Shown one piece after another: positions 32,283 through 38,911 of a DNA stretch of 38,911 nucleotides; within the stretch, counting starts at the first letter, position 1, and each line of letters begins with the position of its first letter. The DNA comes from Candidatus Gastranaerophilales bacterium. GTDB taxonomy: Bacteria; Cyanobacteriota; Vampirovibrionia; Gastranaerophilales; Gastranaerophilaceae. Under the pieces are notes generated by a model. It saw only the letters and a list, made by a program, of their open reading frames with translations, searched no databases and was not told the origin of the DNA. Location: NCBI GenBank assembly GCA_944323675.1, contig CALUTK010000014.1, positions 1-38,911 on the forward strand, written 5' to 3'. The translations under genes were made by a program, and so were the position numbers.

Positions 32283-33386
32283 ATGACTAAAGAGACTTAT
32301 TTGCACGACAAACACGTTGCACTCGGAGCCAGAATGGTTGATTTTGCAGGCTGGCATATGCCGGTTCAATATACATCTATTATTGAAGAACACAAAACCG
32401 TTAGAGAAAATGTCGGACTCTTTGATGTTTCCCATATGGGAGAAGTGTTTGTCTCCGGAAAAGATTCTTTAGCCTTCTTACAAAAAATCGTTCCTCAGGA
32501 TATTTCAAAACTCGCTTACGAAAAAGCTGTCTACTGCCAGCTTCCGAATAAAAAAGGCGGGCTGATTGACGACTTGATTATCTATAAATTAGGGATTAAT
32601 TATTACCTCATCATCTGCAACGCCGCAAGAATTGACGAAGATTTAAACTGGATGGTAAGGAATAAAAAAGGATTGGATGTAAAAATTGACAACCAGTCCC
32701 ATAACTATTCACTGCTTGCGGTTCAGGGTCCGAAAGCTGATGAGCTTTTAAGAACAATGGGACTTGATACCCATCAGGAATCTTTCACCATAAAGCCCGC
32801 AACAATCTGCGGCAGAAAACTTCTTATATCAAGAACAGGCTACACCGGAGAAGACGGCTATGAGCTTCTTGTGGAAAACGAATTTTCTGAAGAACTCTGG
32901 GACAAAATACTTGAATACGGCGCTGCATACGGGATAAAACCTATCGGTCTCGGAGCGCGTGATACCTTGAGGCTGGAAGCAGCACTTCACCTCTACGGGA
33001 ATGATTTGGATGAAAACACAACTCCGATAGAAGCAGGGTTATCGTGGTCTGTTCCAAAAGATAAAAAAGAGGATTACAACGGCAAAGAAGTTATTATGGA
33101 ACAAATCCAAAACGGCACGGCAAAAAAACTTGTCGGCTTAAAAATGCTGGATAAAGGTATTGCGCGCCATGAATATGAAGTTTATAAAGACGGAGAAAAG
33201 GTCGGAGTTATTACAAGCGGCGGGATTTCGCCTGTCTTAAACGCAAATATTGCGCTTGCGTATGTAAAAAATGATAAAAATATTTGCACAGGTTCAATTG
33301 TTCAAGTTATGATAAGGGAAAAAATGCACAATGCCGAGGTCGTAAAAAGACCTTTTATCGAAAAAAGAAATCGAATTAAAATATAG
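32283..33386 (+). CDS. gcvT: Glycine cleavage system aminomethyltransferase (T-protein)
   Basis: Releases ammonia from the aminomethyl-lipoyl group of GcvH and forms methylene-tetrahydrofolate. The 367-residue product has family length and motifs: ARMVDFAGWHMPVQYTSIIE at the start, LFDVSHMGEVFVSG, then the folate-site TGYTGEDGYELLVENE and GARDTLRLEAALHLYGND. It is the first gene of the gcvTHPA operon, with gcvH ten bases downstream. Confidence 0.97.
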   Translation: MTKETYLHDKHVALGARMVDFAGWHMPVQYTSIIEEHKTVRENVGLFDVSHMGEVFVSGKDSLAFLQKIVPQDISKLAYEKAVYCQLPNKKGGLIDDLIIYKLGINYYLIICNAARIDEDLNWMVRNKKGLDVKIDNQSHNYSLLAVQGPKADELLRTMGLDTHQESFTIKPATICGRKLLISRTGYTGEDGYELLVENEFSEELWDKILEYGAAYGIKPIGLGARDTLRLEAALHLYGNDLDENTTPIEAGLSWSVPKDKKEDYNGKEVIMEQIQNGTAKKLVGLKMLDKGIARHEYEVYKDGEKVGVITSGGISPVLNANIALAYVKNDKNICTGSIVQVMIREKMHNAEVVKRPFIEKRNRIKI

Positions 33387-33395
33387 GAGAATAAA

Positions 33396-33779
33396 ATGAG
33401 TATTACTGAAAAAATTTTATGTTCAAAAACTCACGAGTACATCTTAAAAAATGATGACAATACTTATACCGTGGGTTTGACGGATTACGCCGTGGAGCAG
33501 CTCGGCGATATCGTTTTTCTGGAACTTCCGGAAGCCGGAGATGAATTTAAAAAAGGAGACACCTTTGCAACAGTTGAATCTGTTAAAGCAGCATCTGAAA
33601 TTTATATGCCGATTAGCGGGAAAATTACAGAAGTAAACGACTCACTCGTTGATGCACCGGAAACCTTGAACGAGGACAGTTACGAAAAAGGCTGGCTCGT
33701 TAAGATTGAGGCAACGGGTGATGAATCAGAACAAAACGATTTGATGGAATACGAAGATTATAAAGAAGAATTGGAATAA
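33396..33779 (+). CDS. gcvH: Glycine cleavage system lipoyl carrier (H-protein)
   Basis: The lipoylated shuttle protein of glycine cleavage, 127 residues. The lipoyl-lysine lies in ESVKAASEIYMPISGKI (Lys64), with the family hallmarks VGLTDYAVEQLGDIVFLELP and DSLVDAPETLNEDSYEKGWL. A ribosome site AGGAGA lies seven bases before the ATG. Its stop codon shares a base with the gcvPA start (TAATG), giving coupled translation. Confidence 0.97.
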   Translation: MSITEKILCSKTHEYILKNDDNTYTVGLTDYAVEQLGDIVFLELPEAGDEFKKGDTFATVESVKAASEIYMPISGKITEVNDSLVDAPETLNEDSYEKGWLVKIEATGDESEQNDLMEYEDYKEELE

Positions 33780-35023
33780 TGAAAAACTTTTTGGTACATG
33801 ACGAAAAAACAAGAGCAGAAATGCTTGAGAATATAGGGCTTAAAAATATTGAGGATTTATTTGAGCAAATCCCGACATCAGCGAGAATTCCTGAATTAAA
33901 ACTCGAAAATCCTTTGAGCGAAATGGAAGTTCAAAAAAGGATTAAGGCGCTTGCAAAGAAAAACAAAACCGAATACATCAGTTTTCTTGGCGGAGGAGTT
34001 TACAATAAATTCATTCCTGCTGCAATTTCACAGGTTGCAAACAGGTTTGAATTTTTAACAGCATATACGCCCTATCAGGCAGAAATCGCTCAAGGAACTC
34101 TGCAGATTATGTATGAATTTCAGACTATGATAGCAAGGCTCACCGGAATGGATATTGCAAACGCAACGGTTTATGACGGTGCCACAGCCTGCGCAGAAGC
34201 AATTCTTATGGCTGTCAGAATAAAAAAATCCAATAAAGTTCTTGTATCAAAAAATATTAATCCTGAATATCTGGACGTAATAAAAACTTACACCTGGGCA
34301 GGCGATATTGAAGTTGAAATGTTTGATGAATTGCCTGAAAACACGGCTGACTATGCGTGCGTTCTTATACAAAATCCTGATTTTTACGGAGAAATACGAG
34401 AGATAAAAACAGTTGATACTTTGCTTATCGTCTGTACTGATATCTCAACATTAGCAATACTGAAGCCGCCAGTTGATGCGGATATTGTGGTTGCGGATAT
34501 CCAGACGCTGGGAATGCCTATGAGTTTTGGCGGTCCACATGCCGGAGTTATCGCGTGCAAAGAAAAATATATGCGACAAATGCCGGGGCGTCTTGCGGGA
34601 CGTACAGTGGATAAAGACGGCGAACAAGCCTTCACTCTCACAATCCAAACCCGCGAACAGCATATTAAGCGCGAAAAAGCAACAAGCAACATCTGTTCAA
34701 ATCAGGCGCTTATGGGACTTTGGGCAAACCTTTATTTGAGTCTTTTAGGTGAAAAAGGCTTCCGTCAGGCAGGATATTTATCCGCTAAAAATGCACACAA
34801 ACTTTCGGAAAAACTTGCATCACACGGCGTCAAAACTCTCAATAAAAATTTCTTTAATGAATTTGTTATAGAAGTGCCGGATGCGGATGTTTTCCTTGCA
34901 AAATTAAAAACAAATAATATCATAGGCGGATTAAAGCTTGACGATAAAAAAATTCTCGTCGCTGCGACCGAAATGAATACTGATGAAGAAATTGATTTAT
35001 ACGTAAAAAGCCTCTCCGATTAA
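33779..35023 (+). CDS. gcvPA: Glycine dehydrogenase (decarboxylating) subunit 1
   Basis: One half of the two-subunit P-protein; the PLP-binding subunit is GcvPB. The 414-residue product is slightly shorter than the usual 440-450. It has the N-terminal FLVHDEKTRAEMLENIGLKN, EYISFLGGGVYNKFIPAAIS, FLTAYTPYQAEIAQGTLQIM and GMPMSFGGPHAGVIACKEKY with the RLAGRTVDKDGEQAFTLTIQ + TREQHIKREKATSNICSNQAL region. No gcvPB gene follows: the stop lies inside a terminator and the next gene is on the other strand. Confidence 0.95.
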   Translation: MKNFLVHDEKTRAEMLENIGLKNIEDLFEQIPTSARIPELKLENPLSEMEVQKRIKALAKKNKTEYISFLGGGVYNKFIPAAISQVANRFEFLTAYTPYQAEIAQGTLQIMYEFQTMIARLTGMDIANATVYDGATACAEAILMAVRIKKSNKVLVSKNINPEYLDVIKTYTWAGDIEVEMFDELPENTADYACVLIQNPDFYGEIREIKTVDTLLIVCTDISTLAILKPPVDADIVVADIQTLGMPMSFGGPHAGVIACKEKYMRQMPGRLAGRTVDKDGEQAFTLTIQTREQHIKREKATSNICSNQALMGLWANLYLSLLGEKGFRQAGYLSAKNAHKLSEKLASHGVKTLNKNFFNEFVIEVPDADVFLAKLKTNNIIGGLKLDDKKILVAATEMNTDEEIDLYVKSLSD

Positions 35024-35031
35024 GAGAGGCT
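35009..35031 (+). terminator. Terminator overlapping the gcvPA stop
   Basis: AGCCTCTC (35009-35016) and GAGAGGCT (35024-35031) form an 8-bp stem whose loop contains the gcvPA TAA (35021-35023), followed by TTTGTTTT. It ends the operon without gcvPB. Confidence 0.88.
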
Positions 35032-35054
35032 TTTGTTTTGCCATTTATCTTCTT

Positions 35055-35375
35055 CTAGTTTATAGCCTTATCAAGCGCTTTAATTCCAACGCTATATACT
35101 CCACCCATTCCTAAGAAGCCTAATATCGGATGGTCATCAAGAACTTGTGCCGCATTGCGTACATTATCTTTAAATTGTTGTTTATTTGCATCGTGAACAG
35201 AATTAAAATCTTGTTTCACTTTCTTTCCTGCATCATATATATTTTTCCCGTTAAATAATTCTTTTGTAAAAATTACTACAGCTGACGGCAGCGGTGAAAG
35301 TGTAACCGCAACTCTTTTTGTTGTACTTGGCTGTGCTTGATTAGCACCGTTAACTGATTGAACTCCATTTCCCAT
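35055..35375 (-). CDS. Small hypothetical protein
   Basis: 106 residues without a recognised family. The N-terminus is low-complexity and polar (MGNGVQSVNGANQAQPSTTK), followed by a short hydrophobic stretch (LSPLPSAVVIFTKELF) and a helical part with KKVKQDFNSVHDANKQQFKD. It ends in a glycine-rich LGFLGMGGVYSVGIKALDKA. It has no signal peptide or cysteines. AGGAA precedes the ATG. It is convergent with gcvPA and close to its terminator, so it is an isolated transcription unit; a lineage-specific protein is likely. Confidence 0.65.
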   Translation of the reverse strand: MGNGVQSVNGANQAQPSTTKRVAVTLSPLPSAVVIFTKELFNGKNIYDAGKKVKQDFNSVHDANKQQFKDNVRNAAQVLDDHPILGFLGMGGVYSVGIKALDKAIN

Positions 35376-35833
35376 AATTAATTTCCTACTGTTAATTAGT
35401 AAAATTTAAATATCCCCTATGTTTTTATAAACAAATTTCAGATAAAAAATTTGCTTTATAATAAAAACACTATACCCTCTCTAAGAGCACTATAACTGGG
35501 TTTTGAGCCTTTAAAACTCGTTTTTACATTTTGTTACATTAATATATTATTGATATAAGCTGAACTTGGAATTTTAGTGCCTAAGTAATTTAGTCTTTTC
35601 TCTTACCCCTAACCGTTCTCCGGACACCCTCTCCAAGAGGGATGTAATTTGCCTCCCTTGTAAGGGAGGTGGCGCTTTAGCGCCGGAGGGTTTTCTCTTT
35701 TACCCCTCACCCGGCACTATGTGCCACCCTCTCCCGCAAGGGGAGAGGGGATTAAAGGAACCCTTCACCCTTCACTTAAATGCACTTATCGCCAAACGTT
35801 TTTCCATTAGTGCCGTGGTAACTTAGTATCTTT
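35376..35833. repeat. Intergenic repeat mosaic near the tolC-family gene
   Basis: No gene. After an AT-rich stretch (about 35376-35580) come palindromic units: CCTCCCTTGTAAGGGAGG and GGCGCTTTAGCGCC (about 35652-35686), with GGAGGGTTTTCTC, whose inverted relative is at about 22030-22080. CCCTCACCCGGCACTATGTG and CCCTCTCCCGCAAGGGGAGA follow (35705-35755), and then a short CCCTTCACCCTTCACTT run. Confidence 0.7.
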
Positions 35834-37210
35834 CTATATCGCTTCTTCAAACTGCATGTAATCTACTCCGCCAACAGATTTATAAATATTTATGGCAGAG
35901 ATTACAACATCAATTTTGTTTGAAATATTTGATTTTTCTGAAATCAATAATGCTTCTTTTGCCATTAAAATTTCAAGGTTAGAAGAGGCTCCTATATTGA
36001 ATTTTTTATCTGAAAGTTTATACTGTTCTTTTTGTAAATCATACCTTTCCGAACTGCTGTGGAAATTGTTGCGGGCGGTTTTCGCGCTCACAAGGGCGTC
36101 GTTAACTTCCTGCAGCGATGTCAAAATTGTTTTTTCGTACATCTGCAAAGCTTTTTCGTATTCGTATTTTTTATATCTCAGCATTGCCATTTTTCTTCCG
36201 CCTGTAAATAAATCCAGCGACGGCAGAACCCCGACATTTGAAAGGAATGAATGAGAGCCGAATATGTCAGAAAGCTGATAAGCATTAAACCCTACCTGCC
36301 CGAAAATTATGAATTTCGGCAAAAAGTCACGGCGAGCAACACTTACATCAATACCGAGTTTTTTTATGTAAAATTCACTCTTGATTAAATCCGGACGGTT
36401 CTGTATGGCTTCCGATTTTATATCAAGCGGAAGATCTATAAGTTTTACGGAATCGTATGCACTTCTTTCAATTGAAGTAATATCTCTATCGCCAAGAATG
36501 ACCTTCAACTGGTTTTCCAGAACATCTTGTGTTTCTTTCAAATTATTGAGTTCTTCTTTAAATAAAGTTAACCGTTGTTTTTGATACAAAACCTCATTTA
36601 TTGAACACAGACCGCCGTCGTATTTTTTCTGATAAAGGTTCACAACTTCCTGCTGCAAATCAACGAGTTTTTTCTGATTTTCGATAAGCTTATCCGCCTT
36701 AATAAGGTTAAAATAGTTAGACGCAAGAGAGGTTGTAATCAGAATATAAGAAGCTCTTTCATCCTGCTCAATCATTTTTAATCTCTGTTTAACACTCTTT
36801 GTCCTCATATAATTTTCGCCCCAGATATCAGCTTCATAAGTCATTGTCAAAGGAAGCAAAAACCTACTCTGTTTATAATCCGGAATCAAAACATCTCCAA
36901 AATAAACGTTAGAGGACGTAAATTCTCTCCCTATCTGAGGGTTAAATGTCAATTGCGGAAGCTGGTCGGAAAAGGATAATTTCACAACCTGCTGAGCCTG
37001 CTTTGTGGAAGCGGTTGCGATTTTTAAATCTCTATTATTTTTATAAGCATAGAGCATGTAATTATCCAAATTTTTATCCTCAAACTGTTTCCACCAGTCA
37101 AGGTTCATAAATTCAATTTTATCTGCATCAATGGTAATCTTCTTTGCCTGCACACTCAAACCGGTGCACAGCAATAACATCAGGGTAATCAATATCTTAA
37201 AAATTTTCAT
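35834..37210 (-). CDS. TolC-family outer membrane efflux protein
   Basis: 458 residues with a signal peptide (MKIFKILITLMLLLCTGLSV, cleavage after QA). The mature part is the OEP architecture: two repeats of long helices and short beta strands, with PQLTFNPQIGREFTSSNVYF and the conserved second repeat PDLIKSEFYIKKLGIDVSVA + RRDFLPKFIIFGQ. It forms the outer-membrane channel of tripartite pumps. It is divergent from marR-emrA/hlyD and likely works with them. A lipobox is not convincing, so it is probably not a NodT-type lipoprotein. The length fits. Confidence 0.9.
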   Translation of the reverse strand: MKIFKILITLMLLLCTGLSVQAKKITIDADKIEFMNLDWWKQFEDKNLDNYMLYAYKNNRDLKIATASTKQAQQVVKLSFSDQLPQLTFNPQIGREFTSSNVYFGDVLIPDYKQSRFLLPLTMTYEADIWGENYMRTKSVKQRLKMIEQDERASYILITTSLASNYFNLIKADKLIENQKKLVDLQQEVVNLYQKKYDGGLCSINEVLYQKQRLTLFKEELNNLKETQDVLENQLKVILGDRDITSIERSAYDSVKLIDLPLDIKSEAIQNRPDLIKSEFYIKKLGIDVSVARRDFLPKFIIFGQVGFNAYQLSDIFGSHSFLSNVGVLPSLDLFTGGRKMAMLRYKKYEYEKALQMYEKTILTSLQEVNDALVSAKTARNNFHSSSERYDLQKEQYKLSDKKFNIGASSNLEILMAKEALLISEKSNISNKIDVVISAINIYKSVGGVDYMQFEEAI

Positions 37211-37297
37211 ATTTCATTTTCCTTCTTAACAAAAAATCCATGCCGGAATTTAAAATTTGCCTCAAACAGCCTGTTAACAAAAATTTCGGCTATGCGC

Positions 37298-37337
37298 TTG
37301 CAAAATTAAATCGGCTTGTGTTATCATAATAACACAA
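37298..37337. promoter_or_regulatory. marR promoter with perfect operator-like palindrome
   Basis: TTGTGTTAT (37316-37324) and ATAACACAA (37329-37337) are perfect 9-bp inverted arms around CATA. The palindrome overlaps an extended -10 (TGT-TATCAT, hexamer 37322-37327) with a -35 TTGCAA at 37298-37303, 18 bases upstream. The site is eight bases before the marR ATG and 105 bases from the tolC start, the expected place for MarR autorepression and control of the divergent gene. Confidence 0.75.
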
Positions 37338-37345
37338 AGAAAATC

Positions 37346-37804
37346 ATGGAACAACTGGAATTATTAAAAAGCCGAATAGGAATGAAGTTGGTAAGAATCG
37401 GGAAAATGACCCGTGCAATTGCAACGCAAAAATTCACTGCAAATAACTTTGAAGTAACCCCGGAGCAATTGACGGTTCTTGCCGCTCTCATTGACCATGA
37501 CGGACTTTATCAGAGACAAATCGGTGCACTTACACTGAAAGACCGCCCAAATATTACAAGAATAATTAAAATTCTTGAGAAAATGAAACTTGTTACAAAA
37601 ACGCCTGATGTTAATAAAAGAAAGGTTTACAAAATAGCAATCACAGACGAGGGCAGAAAAGTTTTTGATAAAGTTATACCGACCGCTCTGGAATTGTGGC
37701 AGAGAACAATTGAAGGTGTTCCGGAAGATGAATTGCTAATAACCCTGAATGTTTTACAAAAATTTAAAGAGAATTTGGAAAGTGAATTAAATATACAGTT
37801 ATAG
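37346..37804 (+). CDS. MarR family transcriptional regulator
   Basis: 152 residues from the ATG at 37346 (MEQLELLKSRIG); a TTG ten codons upstream would lie inside the operator and is not used. The winged-helix pattern is typical: EVTPEQLTVLAALIDHDGLY, LTLKDRPNITRIIKILEKMK (recognition helix) and the wing VNKRKVYKIAITDEGRKVF, with a dimerising C-terminal helix. MarR proteins generally repress efflux genes and release DNA on ligand binding. The gene is followed after 19 bases by the emrA/hlyD-type gene, and a palindrome at its promoter is its likely site. Confidence 0.9.
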   Translation: MEQLELLKSRIGMKLVRIGKMTRAIATQKFTANNFEVTPEQLTVLAALIDHDGLYQRQIGALTLKDRPNITRIIKILEKMKLVTKTPDVNKRKVYKIAITDEGRKVFDKVIPTALELWQRTIEGVPEDELLITLNVLQKFKENLESELNIQL

Positions 37805-37823
37805 AAATAATAGAGGAAAATTT

Positions 37824-38911
37824 ATGGACGAAAAGAATAAAAACACCCCGGAGGAGGATGATTTTAAACCTCTAAATCAGGACAAAATCCAACAAAAAGC
37901 AAAAGAAAGAATTAAATCAAGAAAAGAAAAAGCTAAAAAGAATCGTCATGAATACCAGAAAAAAAGAGTTATTGTCCCTACAGCAACGGCAATCGCGCTT
38001 GTGCTTCTCGGAATAGGGGCAGCAATACATTCAACCTATTTTCAATCAACAGACGACGCGTTTGTTGAAGGCAGACTTATCACTGTAGCCCCGCGTGTAT
38101 CTGGGCCTGTTGTGAACCTTCTTGTAGACGATAACGATAATGTAGAGGCAGGACAGCTTCTTGTTGAAATTGACCCGACAGATTACGAAGTAAAACTCCA
38201 CGAGACAGAAGCAAAACTTGCTCAGGCAAAAGCTGAATTAAACGTTACGGAAAAAGAAGTTGAACGCGGGGAGGCAAATGTTAATCAGACATTTGAAGAT
38301 ATTTCATCAACCCAATCCAAACTTAATTTTGCCCAAAAAGACCATAAAAGATACACAGCAATGTATAAATCCGGAATAGTTTCAAAGCAGGATTACGAGA
38401 ACAGCAAGACAAAACTTGAAGTATCCGAGGCAGAAAACAAAGCCGCAGCAGAACGTTCTGAAGCCGCAAAACATGCACTTGCTTCAAATCAGGCAAAAAC
38501 AGAATCAATGGAGGCTAATATAAAACGGCTTGAGGCAGAAGTTGAACAGGCAAAATTAAACCTGAAATATACAAAAATCTACGCACCTCAAAGCGGAAAA
38601 GTCTCAGCCAGAAGCGTTGAAAAAGGTAATTACCTGCAGGTAGGACAGCCACTAATGCAGATTGTTCCGGAAGAAGTGTGGGTGGTTGCAAACTTTAAAG
38701 AAATACAACTTACGAATATGAAAGAACACCAGCCGGTTTCAATAAAAGTTGACACCTATCCTGGGAAACGCTTCAAAGGAGAGGTTCAGAGCATACAGCG
38801 TGCAACCGGTGCTAAATCCAGCCTTTTCCCGCCTGAAAATGCTGTCGGAAGCTATGTCAAAATTGTACAGAGAGTTCCTGTAAAAATTATTTTTAAAGAA
38901 GATATTTCAGA
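37824..38911 (+). CDS. HlyD/EmrA-type membrane fusion protein (3' end beyond window)
   Basis: The frame is open to the window end (362 codons visible). RBS AGAGGAAAA precedes the ATG. A charged N-terminal tail (MDEKNKNTPEEDDFKPLN and a basic KSRKEKAKKNRHEYQKKR) is followed by one inner-membrane span (VIVPTATAIALVLLGIGAAI). The periplasmic part begins with STDDAFVEGRLITVAPRVSG, the EmrA/HlyD biotinyl-lipoyl-like start, then VDDNDNVEAGQLLVEIDPTD and a long coiled-coil hairpin with the sequence KLAQAKAELN. The return lipoyl half YTKIYAPQSGKVSARSVEKG and PLMQIVPEEVWVVANFKEIQ are present. It is the adaptor between an inner-membrane (EmrB-type?) pump, probably beyond the window, and the divergent TolC-type channel. 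Confidence 0.93.
   Translation, partial: MDEKNKNTPEEDDFKPLNQDKIQQKAKERIKSRKEKAKKNRHEYQKKRVIVPTATAIALVLLGIGAAIHSTYFQSTDDAFVEGRLITVAPRVSGPVVNLLVDDNDNVEAGQLLVEIDPTDYEVKLHETEAKLAQAKAELNVTEKEVERGEANVNQTFEDISSTQSKLNFAQKDHKRYTAMYKSGIVSKQDYENSKTKLEVSEAENKAAAERSEAAKHALASNQAKTESMEANIKRLEAEVEQAKLNLKYTKIYAPQSGKVSARSVEKGNYLQVGQPLMQIVPEEVWVVANFKEIQLTNMKEHQPVSIKVDTYPGKRFKGEVQSIQRATGAKSSLFPPENAVGSYVKIVQRVPVKIIFKEDIS

Noticed and set aside
37316-37345. Upstream TTG start for marR
   Set aside because: The TTG is part of the operator palindrome and -10 region, so it would not be translated.

Overview
This is an AT-rich chromosomal segment from a bacterium with a Gram-negative-type envelope: it has a TolC/EmrA-type efflux set, a PilT ATPase and a DUF2993 protein. 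The gene mix and several lineage-flavoured hypothetical proteins suggest a gut Vampirovibrionia/Melainabacteria (Gastranaerophilales-like) genome. That assignment comes from recall and gene content, with moderate confidence; no marker phylogeny could be run. The intergenic space is strikingly rich in interspersed, largely palindromic repeat mosaics.

Layout. (1) 1-8359, housekeeping: lysS, pilT and a small partner (minus strand), recF (plus), queF-yraN (minus, overlapping), then a DUF475/TerC-like membrane protein overlapping a family 2 glycosyltransferase (plus). (2) 8337-21438, a block of fifteen minus-strand genes of which most encode a short-tailed (podovirus-like, P22-type) particle. In transcription order it holds a zinc-ribbon protein, a solo LuxR-type HTH protein, a peptidoglycan amidase, a P22 gp10-like tail/stabilisation protein, the major capsid protein, a small holin-like protein, scaffold, head-tail adaptor, TerS, a small protein, a GNAT, portal, TerL, a small membrane protein and a 587-residue coiled-coil-ended protein. 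No integrase, repressor, replication gene, tailspike or DNA-modification gene is visible. The head and packaging genes run in the reverse of the canonical TerS-TerL-portal-scaffold-capsid order. (3) 22261-24144: a ZIP-family metal transporter followed by a radical SAM/SPASM protein (minus). (4) 24238-31990, translation factors: prfA-ylxR-infB, then after a 965-base repeat mosaic rbfA-truB followed by a DUF2993 protein, a GerMN-domain protein and a HicB-like protein. (5) 32283-35023: a glycine cleavage operon gcvT-gcvH-gcvPA lacking gcvPB. (6) 35055-38911: a small hypothetical gene, a tolC-family gene, and a divergent marR-emrA/hlyD unit cut by the window end, with a perfect operator-like palindrome between the two.

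The most interesting material is in and around the particle block. It includes its inverted module order and minimal content, a probable plus-strand small RNA (promoter, hairpin and terminator) divergent from terS, a long structured RNA or attenuator upstream of the regulatory end, and several hairpins between genes that could set the stoichiometry of capsid proteins. The block could be a decayed or satellite prophage or a domesticated particle-producing (GTA-like) element; sequence alone does not decide which. Two housekeeping genes (prfA, recF) have promoter -10 boxes so close to their ATG that their mRNAs are probably leaderless.
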